Shown: one piece after another, positions 17,457-25,033 of the stretch
How the letters are laid out: every line of letters starts with the position of its first letter
Position numbering within the stretch: the first letter of the stretch is position 1
From: Oscillibacter ruminantium GH1
Lineage (GTDB): Bacteria > Bacillota > Clostridia > Oscillospirales > Oscillospiraceae
Direction of reading: 5' to 3'
Assembly: GCF_000307265.1 (NCBI RefSeq)
Contig: NZ_DF158898.1
Location: forward strand, 167,138 to 231,137
DNA length: 64,000 bases
The notes under the pieces: model-generated
The model's database searches: none
Told to the model about the DNA's origin: nothing
Seen by the model: only the letters and a program-made list of their open reading frames with translations
Translations under genes and position numbers: made by a program

Positions 17457-18727
17457 AAATCGGACAGGCGCTGAAGATGGCGCTGAAATCCATTCTGGGC
17501 AACAAGGGCCGCTCCGCCTTGACGATGCTGGGCATTATCATCGGCATCGCCTCCGTTATGACCATCGTGTCCACCATCAGCGGCATGAACAAGAAGAGCA
17601 TGGAAATGATGGCAGCCATGGGCACGAACAAGATCACTGTTTCCGCCAGCTACAATAATGGTCGGGATGCGTTTCAGGACCTGTATGACTACTGCCAGAA
17701 GCTGAGCGATTATGTGGACGGCGTGACTCCCAACAGCCAGTTTTCTGCCACCGTGGTATACGGGGCAAAAAACAGCGCTAAGATGGGCGGGAGCAGCGGC
17801 ATGGGTTATTATGGCGGCGGCATGATGGTGGCGAGCGAAGGTGGCAGCGGCAGTGAGAATACAGAGATGCCCCCTACCCTGTATTTTGGCAGTGACCAGT
17901 ATGCCATTTGCAATAATTTTAAGATTGCCAAGGGCCGGGATATTACGTTGCTGGACATACAGGACTATAAGCAGGTCTGCGTTCTGGGAGCGCGGGCGGC
18001 CCAAACCTTTTTCAACTATGTAGACCCGGTGGGCAAGACCATGCAGGTGAACGGCTTGCCCTATACAGTTATCGGCGTCTATAAGGAAAAGGACCCGGAC
18101 AGTAAGTGGTCTATGGACAATATTATCGTCTTCCCCTATACTGTTAAGCGGATGCTGGCTCCCAGCACGACTCTGACAGAATTCTCTGTCAAAGCAAAGA
18201 GCAGCGACGCGGCAGTGGAGGCCACCTCCCGCATCATCAGCTTTTTGACGGGGCTCATGGGACAGAACCGGGAAAAGGGTTACTTCTCCGCCCAGAGCGA
18301 GAATCAGTGGCAGCAGAGCAGCAATGACTATGCCACAATGATGAGTCTGGTCATGGGCGGCATTGCCGCGATTTCTCTGCTGGTGGGCGGTATCGGCATC
18401 ATGAACATCATGCTGGTGACAGTCACGGAGCGAACCCGAGAGATCGGCATCCGCCGGGCCATCGGCGCGGAACGCGGCTCCATTGTCACCCAGTTTTTGA
18501 TCGAGGCCGCCATGATCTGCGGCATTGGCGGCATCATCGGTATTGCCATCGGTACGCTGGGTACAAGAATTGCCGGACGGCTTTTGGTGCAGATGAATAT
18601 TTGGCCGTCGCTCGGCATTACGTTGGGCGCGTTTGCCCTGTCCGTGGCGCTGGGCATTTTGTTCGGTATTTATCCGGCGGCGAAAGCCTCCAAACTCCAG
18701 CCCGTGGAAGCGTTGCGGGCGGAATAA
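17453..18727 (+). CDS. MacB-like ABC transporter permease
   Basis: Membrane subunit of the exporter, 424 residues with the MacB plan: one N-terminal membrane helix (SALTMLGIIIGIASVMTIVST near 21-41), a large extracellular MacB_PCD domain (about 45-290) with a Gly/Ser/Met-rich insertion near 112-145, and three C-terminal helices (about 300-320, 350-375, 385-405). AGGAGG and the ATGA overlap with the ATPase gene fix the start. It works with the preceding ATPase and adaptor. The mechanism is probably mechanotransmission rather than classical membrane transport, as for MacB; that is family knowledge. Confidence 0.92.
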   Translation: MKIGQALKMALKSILGNKGRSALTMLGIIIGIASVMTIVSTISGMNKKSMEMMAAMGTNKITVSASYNNGRDAFQDLYDYCQKLSDYVDGVTPNSQFSATVVYGAKNSAKMGGSSGMGYYGGGMMVASEGGSGSENTEMPPTLYFGSDQYAICNNFKIAKGRDITLLDIQDYKQVCVLGARAAQTFFNYVDPVGKTMQVNGLPYTVIGVYKEKDPDSKWSMDNIIVFPYTVKRMLAPSTTLTEFSVKAKSSDAAVEATSRIISFLTGLMGQNREKGYFSAQSENQWQQSSNDYATMMSLVMGGIAAISLLVGGIGIMNIMLVTVTERTREIGIRRAIGAERGSIVTQFLIEAAMICGIGGIIGIAIGTLGTRIAGRLLVQMNIWPSLGITLGAFALSVALGILFGIYPAAKASKLQPVEALRAE

Positions 18728-18744
18728 AAAGAGGGAGAAGCAGA

Positions 18745-21003
18745 ATGAAGAAACGAATCTTATCCTTATTGATGGCGGTGTGCATGACCGCGACGCTGCT
18801 GACGCTGCCTGCGGGTGCGGCGGCAACGGCGACGGGCTTCACCGACATCAGCGACCATTCCACTGCTGTGGCGGCGGAGTGCCTCCGCCTGCTGGGGGCG
18901 ATGGACGGCTATGCAGGCGGATCTTTCCAGCCGGAAGGGCAGGTGACTCGCGCCCAGTTTTGTAAAATGGCAACCTTTGTCATTAAGGACGGCGAGAGTC
19001 AGCTGAGCCGCTATCGCACCGTCACTGTTTTCCCGGACGTGAAACCCTCTCACTGGGCCGCGCCCTATATTAATCTGGCCTCCGACTCCAACCGGGGTAC
19101 GGTGGGTGACGACAAGACAGATTACTCTATTATCAAAGGTTATGTGGACGGAAAGTTCCACCCGGAGCGGGTGGTCACGTTCGGTCAGGCGGTTACTATT
19201 CTGATGCGGCTTCTGGGCTATACGGACGCCGATATGGGCGGTATCTGGCCGGACGGCTATATGGCCGCGGCCTCTACCGTGGGCCTGACCGACGGATTGA
19301 ACACCGCCGCGTCCGCGCCCCTCACCCGTGGACTGGCCGCGCGGCTGTTTGTGAATTTACTGCGCAGCAACACAAAGGGCGGCGCGAATTACGGCAGCTC
19401 CATCGCCGCCAGCTCTGTGGAGGGAATGCTGACCACGTCCACCGCCACTGGGCCGGACGGCAGCGATACCGCCATGCAGCTGGGCACCACAACGGCTTAT
19501 GCCATGGCGGGCAACAAGACTTCCACCGGTGCCATGAACGGCATGAAGGGAACCCTTCTGCTGAATAAGGCTGGAAAGGTCATGACCTTTGTCCCGGAAA
19601 TCACCGGAACCAACCGCACCGTCACCTTTGCCTCCGGTACCACGACGAAGCTCACCACTACCACCGGCGAGAGCTTTACCATCAAGAGCGACACAGCTAT
19701 GGTGGTAAACGGTGAGCAGAAGACTTGGGCCACTGGCTATACTTGGCTGAATCCCGGTGTGTCTCTGACGCTGTATATCGGCGGAAGCGGCACGGTGGAA
19801 TACATCTTCGCTGGGGCCAGCACCACATCCTCCGCAGCCGTGGTGGTTTACACCAAGGGGTCTACCGCGGGCTTCAGCGACCTTGCCGGTGGCAACTCCC
19901 GCTATACCATTTATAAAAACGGCAGTGCGGCCACGGCCAGCGACATGCGGCCTTACGATGTGGCGATTTACAGCCCTGCCACCAACTCCATCCGGGTGAG
20001 CGATACCCGCCTTACCGGTGTGTATGAGAATGCGTCCCCCAGCTTAGCAAATCCCAACAAGATCACTGTGATGGGAACGGAATTTACGGTCCTGTCCACT
20101 GCAGCGGACACCATGAGCAAACTCAAGCTGGGCAGCACCATTACATTGCTGCTCACAGAAGACAATCAGGTGGCAGGCGCTGTGGAGGCCGGAACCAGCG
20201 GTGCATTGGGCAACGCTGTGGGTACCATCAGCGGCAGCAGCGTGCGTTTGTTGTCGGGCCTTGAGATCAAGGGTGCCTTGACTGTTACCGGAGACGCGCT
20301 GAATAAGTTGAAGAATCAGCTGGTTTCCGTGGCTTCTGATCAGAAGGGAAAAGTCTCTGTCGCCCGGATGGTGGGCAGTGTTCCCGGAGATTTGGATGTG
20401 GCTGCCCGCAAGGTTGGAAACAAGATGATGGCGGATAACGTGGCGATCTATCAGACGACCTCTACCGGCCTTCAGTCCATCGCGCTTAATAAAATCCCCA
20501 GCGCGAAGATCCTTGCGTCCGGCATTGTCTCCTGCCGGACGGACTGGGCCGGCAAGATCGACCTGATCCTGATATCCAGCGTCACGGGCGGCGAGTACCG
20601 CTTTGGCCGGCTCAATGGAATTATGAATGACAACGGTCAAATCACAACGGTTAAAATCCTGATGAACGGTGCTGATCTGGGGCCGTTCTCCGCTGGATTT
20701 GAGATTGAAGACGATGCGCAGGTTCATGACGGCGACTATGTGGGCGTAATCCTGAACAGGCAGGAGACTATGATTGAAAAGCTCGTGGTTTTGACCAAGT
20801 TTACCAACATTCCCAACAGTGCGTGGGCCAGCGTTTCCTCTGTTACCATCGGCGGACGAAGCTATACGGTGCCTTCCGATGTGCTGTGCTACAATAAGGC
20901 CAGCGGCAAATGGGTCACGTTGGACGAGGCACGCGCCTTCGCAACTTCCTCTACGGTCTATACGGATAAATCCGGCTATGTCCGCGTGGTGGAAGTTCAG
21001 TAA
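18745..21003 (+). CDS. Secreted S-layer homology (SLH) domain protein
   Basis: Cell-surface protein of 752 residues. A signal peptide (MKKRILSLLMAVCMTATLL...AGA, cleavage near 26) is followed by SLH repeats: GFTDIS...DGYAGGSFQPEGQVTRAQF (about 30-75), FPDVKPSHWAAPYI...IIKGYVDGKFHPERVVTFGQAV (about 93-150) and a third diverged repeat to about 205. These would bind pyruvylated secondary wall polymer. The remaining ~540 residues are Thr/Ser/Gly-rich and beta-like with no recognised domain. It begins 17 bases after the permease stop with GAGGGAG upstream, so it is probably co-transcribed with the exporter. The N-terminal SLH call is firm; the C-terminal function is unknown. Confidence 0.88.
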   Translation: MKKRILSLLMAVCMTATLLTLPAGAAATATGFTDISDHSTAVAAECLRLLGAMDGYAGGSFQPEGQVTRAQFCKMATFVIKDGESQLSRYRTVTVFPDVKPSHWAAPYINLASDSNRGTVGDDKTDYSIIKGYVDGKFHPERVVTFGQAVTILMRLLGYTDADMGGIWPDGYMAAASTVGLTDGLNTAASAPLTRGLAARLFVNLLRSNTKGGANYGSSIAASSVEGMLTTSTATGPDGSDTAMQLGTTTAYAMAGNKTSTGAMNGMKGTLLLNKAGKVMTFVPEITGTNRTVTFASGTTTKLTTTTGESFTIKSDTAMVVNGEQKTWATGYTWLNPGVSLTLYIGGSGTVEYIFAGASTTSSAAVVVYTKGSTAGFSDLAGGNSRYTIYKNGSAATASDMRPYDVAIYSPATNSIRVSDTRLTGVYENASPSLANPNKITVMGTEFTVLSTAADTMSKLKLGSTITLLLTEDNQVAGAVEAGTSGALGNAVGTISGSSVRLLSGLEIKGALTVTGDALNKLKNQLVSVASDQKGKVSVARMVGSVPGDLDVAARKVGNKMMADNVAIYQTTSTGLQSIALNKIPSAKILASGIVSCRTDWAGKIDLILISSVTGGEYRFGRLNGIMNDNGQITTVKILMNGADLGPFSAGFEIEDDAQVHDGDYVGVILNRQETMIEKLVVLTKFTNIPNSAWASVSSVTIGGRSYTVPSDVLCYNKASGKWVTLDEARAFATSSTVYTDKSGYVRVVEVQ

Positions 21004-21022
21004 TCAAAGCAAATGCATTCGT

Positions 21023-21053
21023 GAAAGGAGACCGCCTGCGGGCGGTCCCTTTC
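21023..21053 (+). terminator. Stem-loop after the SLH gene
   Basis: Hairpin GAAAGGAGACCGCC / GGCGGTCCCTTTC with TGCG loop and one mismatch, 20 bases after the stop; T-tail weak. Confidence 0.55.
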
Positions 21054-21099
21054 GCGTATTGCTGCTTGAAAACTGGGAGAGTTTACATAAATTTTGGGA

Positions 21100-21129
21100 T
21101 TGACCGCATGGGAGCATATTTGGTATAAT
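21100..21129 (+). promoter_or_regulatory. Promoter of the SLH-lysozyme gene
   Basis: TTGACC (21100-21105), an 18-base spacer and TATAAT (21124-21129); the start codon is about 230 bases away, leaving a long leader. Confidence 0.6.
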
Positions 21130-21135
21130 TAGCAT

Positions 21136-21318
21136 ATTACCCCAGATACGCTCCTGATCCATGTTCTTAGGCTGTGCACCGTATTTGTGTGCTTTTCGGA
21201 AAATCCGCAGAGAAGCTGTGGAACACGCGAAGAAATGCGTGAGCATTCCTTTCGATGCAGGAAGTAAAACGGGAAATGACTTTAGACCAAGAGAAATACC
21301 GGTCTGGAGTCTTTTTTT
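21136..21318 (+). promoter_or_regulatory. Leader RNA ending in an intrinsic terminator (orphan attenuator)
   Basis: The leader ends in a strong terminator: an 11-bp stem (21278-21288 with 21301-21311, two G-U pairs) followed by CTTTTTTT, 45 bases before the start codon. Upstream it contains a stem-loop near 21220-21256 with AATGC/GCATT and CGAAG/TTTCG arms, and a small CGGA/TCCG hairpin. I see no T-box core and no match to the c-di-GMP or c-di-AMP riboswitch consensus that I can recall. It looks like a conditional terminator of unknown trigger. Confidence 0.5.
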
Positions 21319-21362
21319 GAAGAATACCTCGACATTTTTCGACGATTTAGAAGGGAGAATCT

Positions 21363-23000
21363 ATGGCAAAATTTCGGATTTTCCGCGCTGCGGCCGCACT
21401 TACCCTGTCCGCGGCGCTGCTGACGCAACCGATTTCCGCCGCTGCATTTACGGACACCCTCGGCCATTGGGCAGAGAGCGCCATTGAAAAATGGAGCGAG
21501 AAATACGGCGTAATCAAAGGCTATGAAGACGCCACATTTCACCCGGACGACCCCATTACCCGGGGAGCGTTCGCGGGGATATTGAACCGCTTCTTGCAGT
21601 ATCAAAAAATTTCACCCAACAGTACCTTCAAAGATACCTCCGGCGCTTATTGGGAGGATGCAATTCTGCGGCTTCACGCTGCGGGCGTGTACTTAGGAAC
21701 GGACGGCGCGGCGCGGCTCACCGCCAATATCACGCGCCAGCAGGCGATTACCATGGTGGGTCGTGCGTTCAAGCTGCCGGAGTCTACGGCGGTCCCGGCC
21801 TATGCGGACGTGGCTCAGATTGAATCCTATGCTTCCGGATATCTGGGAACCATGGCTGAACGGGGCTACATCACGGACGTTGGAGCGGATAACCGCTTTC
21901 GACCCACGGAGCCAATCACACGGGCAGAACTGATTAATCTTCTGAATAATATGGTTGATACGCTGATCCAGCAGAGCGGCGACTATTCCACCAGTACGAA
22001 GGGAACGCTGATGATAAACGCCGCAGACGGCGCCACGCTGAACGGCATGAGCATCGGCGGCGACCTGATCATCGCTCCCGGCGTTACCGGCGGCGTGGTT
22101 TTGCAGGACGTGACTCTGAGCGGAACCATCCAGAACCTTGGCAGCGCAACCGTGGATCAGTATGCCACCACGCCGCCGGAGAATCCCGGCACCACCACGC
22201 CCCCTCCCGCAGAGAATGTTCCCTCCCTGAACTGGACATATATCACCGGGCCGGACGGCAAAAAGATTCCCTATTACGAGGGTGTGCCGGTGAATACCTT
22301 CGGTAACGGCAGTTTCTATTGGAACGACGCGGGCCGACTGGTTTACAGCGGTACAGACTTCACAACCCGTTTCGGAATCGACGTCTCCGCCTATCAGAAC
22401 CGATCTATCCCGAGCAAGACCATTGACTGGAATGCGGCAAAAAATGACGGGGTGGAGTTTGTCTTTGCTCGTATCGGTTTCCGGGGCACCGGCTCCGGTA
22501 CGCTGAATTCCGACGCATTTTATGCTCAGAATATCGACGGAGCTATGGCTGCGGGTCTTGACACCGGTGTGTACTTTTTCTCGCAGGCAATCACCGTGGC
22601 GGAGGCCGTGGAAGAGGCCAACTATGTGCTCTCCCTGCTGGGCGGGCGAAAGCTCACCGCCCCGATAGCCTACGACTGGGAAATGCACGACAGTACCTAC
22701 CGGGTATACGGCACCAGTTCCGCCATGGCCACCGCCTGTGCCAAGGCATTTTGCGAGACGATTGAGGCGGCGGGCTATCAGGCCATGGTCTACACCAGCA
22801 GCTATGTGGCCTATAACAAGTTCGACCTGTCCGTTTTGTCCAAATACCCCGTGTGGTATCCGGAGTATAAGTCCGCCTCGTCCACTGCGCTGTACCCGCA
22901 GCTTTACTACCGGCCAAACTATTGGCAGTTCACCAGCAAGGGCAGCGTTGCGGGACTGAGCGGAAATGTGGACTGCAATTTGCAGTTCATCCCGAATTAA
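21363..23000 (+). CDS. SLH-anchored GH25 lysozyme-like muramidase
   Basis: Secreted wall hydrolase of 545 residues. Signal peptide (cleavage near 29), three SLH repeats (about 29-75, 92-135 and 140-190, with GVIKGYEDATFHPDDPITRG and ITDVGADNRFRPTEPITRAEL), a short beta-helical linker, a Pro/Thr linker (about 265-290), then a GH25 domain from about 335 to the end. GH25 hallmarks are the catalytic-face FGIDVSAYQ near 338-346, DWNAAK, ARIGFRG and the acidic AYDWEMHD near 437-444. It would cleave the MurNAc-GlcNAc bond of peptidoglycan while attached to the wall. It has its own promoter and attenuator-like leader. Confidence 0.92.
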   Translation: MAKFRIFRAAAALTLSAALLTQPISAAAFTDTLGHWAESAIEKWSEKYGVIKGYEDATFHPDDPITRGAFAGILNRFLQYQKISPNSTFKDTSGAYWEDAILRLHAAGVYLGTDGAARLTANITRQQAITMVGRAFKLPESTAVPAYADVAQIESYASGYLGTMAERGYITDVGADNRFRPTEPITRAELINLLNNMVDTLIQQSGDYSTSTKGTLMINAADGATLNGMSIGGDLIIAPGVTGGVVLQDVTLSGTIQNLGSATVDQYATTPPENPGTTTPPPAENVPSLNWTYITGPDGKKIPYYEGVPVNTFGNGSFYWNDAGRLVYSGTDFTTRFGIDVSAYQNRSIPSKTIDWNAAKNDGVEFVFARIGFRGTGSGTLNSDAFYAQNIDGAMAAGLDTGVYFFSQAITVAEAVEEANYVLSLLGGRKLTAPIAYDWEMHDSTYRVYGTSSAMATACAKAFCETIEAAGYQAMVYTSSYVAYNKFDLSVLSKYPVWYPEYKSASSTALYPQLYYRPNYWQFTSKGSVAGLSGNVDCNLQFIPN

Positions 23001-23109
23001 TCTCCGCTGGATGGCGGGAAAATGCGGATTGAACTTGTCGGCGGGACAAGCCCTGTTTTCAAATTCTTTGAAGGATACAGGTAATTTTGCCTGAGAATTC
23101 TTCTGCTGC

Positions 23110-23146
23110 AAACGGAAGGGACGGCCTTAGGCCGTCCCTTCCGTTT
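23110..23146 (+). terminator. Terminator after the GH25 gene
   Basis: Perfect 17-bp stem (23110-23126 / 23130-23146, TTA loop) with a T-run, between convergent genes; it probably serves the plus-strand transcript. Confidence 0.8.
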
Positions 23147-23160
23147 TTAGAGGTTCAAAG

Positions 23161-24045
23161 CTAGGCAGGGGAGGAAACCTCCAGAAAGACATATTCCAGC
23201 GTTCCGGCTTCCACCGCTGCACGCAGACGGGGGCGAATACCCAACGCCAGGTCATCCAAATACCGGGTGGTTTGGCTGGCTTCAATGCCCAGAGCGGCGC
23301 AGAGAGACTTTGCGCCGGAACGCAGTGCCGCGTCAGACTCCGCATCGGTCAGGGCGGTGAACCGCGTCTCCAATCTGCGTCGCAGGGGAGTGGGAACGGA
23401 GAGGGAGCGGGGGTCCTCTCCCAGCAGGGCCAGACCCAGCGCATTGACCGCTACCGGCTCAAAGAGGTTGACGAGCAGTCTCCGATAGTCCGGGCAGCTT
23501 CGCGCCACAATGGCGCGAGCCAGCGCCGGATCAAATTGGCTCAAAAACTTCTGCTCCAGACACAGCCTGCGAAGCCACTCGTTCACATAGTCCACGCCTT
23601 GCAATTGTTCTGATACCGGATGGGAAAGCTGGTAATCAATATCACAGGGTACGTTCTGCGCGAAAAAGCGCGGGTCGTACCGCTTCCAAAATCCGCCGAT
23701 GCTCCGCAGGGTGTCGCTGAGGGAGCGGTTTTCCATTTCCGGCATGGTGAGGCACGCAGTCCGCCAGAGCTGGCGGCTCAACTCCACCTTTTGTTCCAGC
23801 CGCCGCCGTCCCAGACGGAACTGCTCCTCCAAATCGGGGGCAAGCAGGATCCGGGGATTTCGATCCGCGCCCAGCGTCAGGCGGATAGATTCCGCCAGCG
23901 CCGCCGCCGTTTCTGCTGGGAGGGAAGAGCTTTCCGGCGCATACAGCCGCGCCTGCTGCCTTAAAAGCCGCCAGAGCGCCTCTTGCGCCAGCAGGTCTTC
24001 TTCCATGGACAGCGGAGAGCGCTGCGGTAAAAGTTCAGTGTTCAT
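23161..24045 (-). CDS. Conserved protein of unknown function (DUF6179-like)
   Basis: Protein of 294 residues, mostly helical, rich in Leu and Arg, without signal peptide or membrane segment. I recognise the pairing with the gene upstream as a recurring Oscillospiraceae module annotated as DUF6179 plus DUF6323, but this is memory of context, not a motif match. AGGAGG precedes the ATG at 24045, which overlaps the upstream gene by 11 bases, so translation is coupled. Blocks such as EQFRLGRRRLEQKVELSRQ and GGFWKRYDPRFF may be family signatures. No catalytic motif is seen; do not assume an enzyme. Confidence 0.75.
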   Translation of the reverse strand: MNTELLPQRSPLSMEEDLLAQEALWRLLRQQARLYAPESSSLPAETAAALAESIRLTLGADRNPRILLAPDLEEQFRLGRRRLEQKVELSRQLWRTACLTMPEMENRSLSDTLRSIGGFWKRYDPRFFAQNVPCDIDYQLSHPVSEQLQGVDYVNEWLRRLCLEQKFLSQFDPALARAIVARSCPDYRRLLVNLFEPVAVNALGLALLGEDPRSLSVPTPLRRRLETRFTALTDAESDAALRSGAKSLCAALGIEASQTTRYLDDLALGIRPRLRAAVEAGTLEYVFLEVSSPA

Positions 24046-24484
24046 CCACAGCCTCCTGTCCGTATCCCGTCTCGGGATAGAGGGGCTGTTTCGGCGGTGT
24101 GGACTCCAGCGCGTCCAGAGAGCCGCCCGCCGCACCGTTGAACCGGGTCGCCATACGGGAGATCAGCGCATCGTCGCCAAGGCGGTCGGCCGTCTCGTTT
24201 TTCAGTTCATAGAAAATCGCTTGGAGCCGCGATAGCGTGTTCGCCCAGTCCGATTGCTGAATAAAGGGAGAATCGCAAAATGCCAGCGCCAGTTTTTTCA
24301 AAGTCCCACCGCCAAATTCAATTTGCCCCGTCTCGCGCAAGGCTTCCGCTCGGCTTTGCACCAGCATGGATGCCTCGGTGGGGGAGAGGGTCAGGCCGAA
24401 TTTTTGAGAAATGCGGTTGCTCTCCGCCAGCTCCTTCGCGGCGGCGGTCAACTGGGCGGGAGAGTCTGTCAGACTAAAGTTCAT
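24035..24484 (-). CDS. Conserved protein of unknown function (DUF6323-like)
   Basis: Soluble protein of 149 residues, first gene of a two-gene minus-strand operon. The N-terminal ~120 residues are helical (LTAAAKELAESNRISQKFG, TEASMLVQSRAEALRETG), with a recurring block FCDSPFIQQSDWANTL near 69-84; the tail is Pro/Gly-rich. GAGGTGAT precedes the start. It is divergent from mrnC and overlaps the following gene, which suggests the two products form a complex. Family name is tentative. Confidence 0.75.
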   Translation of the reverse strand: MNFSLTDSPAQLTAAAKELAESNRISQKFGLTLSPTEASMLVQSRAEALRETGQIEFGGGTLKKLALAFCDSPFIQQSDWANTLSRLQAIFYELKNETADRLGDDALISRMATRFNGAAGGSLDALESTPPKQPLYPETGYGQEAVDEH

Positions 24485-24501
24485 TTTATCACCTCGTATA
24501 T

Positions 24502-24530
24502 TCTATACACCTCCGGCGATTTTGGTACAA
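24502..24530 (-). promoter_or_regulatory. Promoter of the DUF6323/DUF6179 pair
   Basis: Minus-strand TTGTAC (24530-24525), a 17-base spacer and TATAGA (24507-24502). It lies back to back with the mrnC promoter. Confidence 0.5.
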
Positions 24531-24533
24531 GAC

Positions 24534-24562
24534 TTGAAATTTTTCCGGATTTGTGGTAATAT
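24534..24562 (+). promoter_or_regulatory. Promoter of mrnC-rqcH
   Basis: TTGAAA (24534-24539), a 17-base spacer and TAATAT (24557-24562); transcription would start near 24570. Confidence 0.55.
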
Positions 24563-24580
24563 CGGTATAAAATAAGGCGA

Positions 24581-24609
24581 AAGATTTGCACGATTGCAAA
24601 TCTTTTTTT
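24581..24609 (+). terminator. Leader terminator directly before mrnC
   Basis: Perfect 10-bp stem AAGATTTGCA / TGCAAATCTT with CGAT loop and an eight-T run, 15 bases before the mrnC ATG and only about 12 bases after the expected start of transcription. It looks like a minimal attenuator. Confidence 0.6.
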
Positions 24610-24624
24610 GCTTAAGGAGAGTCC

Positions 24625-25032
24625 ATGGAAACTTATTTCGATATCCATATGACGCCCGACCAGCTTCGGGCTGTCAGCAGCATCGGTCTTGCTCATGTGG
24701 GCGATGCCGTGTTTGAGCTGCTGGTCCGTTCCTATCTCTGTGCCGAGGGAAAGGCCACCGGAAAGGGGATGCACCGCGCCACGGTGGCTATCGTCTGCGC
24801 CGAATCTCAGGCGCAGCGGGCGGAAAAAATTCTGCCGCTTCTGACGGAGGAGGAGACTGGCGTATTCCGGCGGGGCCGCAACGCCAACGTCCACTCCGTC
24901 CCCAGCCACGCCAGCCGCGCACAGTACGCGGAGGCCACGGCGCTGGAAGCCCTGCTGGGTTGGCTGTATCTGTCCGGACGGAAGGAGCGCGTCAGCGAGT
25001 TGTTCGGCGTGATGATGGAAGGGGAGAACTGA
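24625..25032 (+). CDS. mrnC: Mini-ribonuclease III
   Basis: Dimeric RNase III-like nuclease without a dsRNA-binding domain that matures 23S rRNA ends in Firmicutes. The 135-residue length is typical. The RNase III signature appears as IGLAHVGDAVFELLVR (about 20-35, with the catalytic Asp), and ATALEALLGWLYLSG near 105-119 carries the second acidic site. AAGGAGAG precedes the ATG. It is followed after one base by rqcH; both products act on ribosomes or their RNA. Confidence 0.93.
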   Translation: METYFDIHMTPDQLRAVSSIGLAHVGDAVFELLVRSYLCAEGKATGKGMHRATVAIVCAESQAQRAEKILPLLTEEETGVFRRGRNANVHSVPSHASRAQYAEATALEALLGWLYLSGRKERVSELFGVMMEGEN

Positions 25033-25033
25033 T

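Noticed and set aside
21136-21277. c-di-GMP or c-di-AMP riboswitch in the lysozyme leader
   Set aside because: The conserved core sequences of those aptamers, as far as I can recall them, are not present; kept only as an orphan attenuator.
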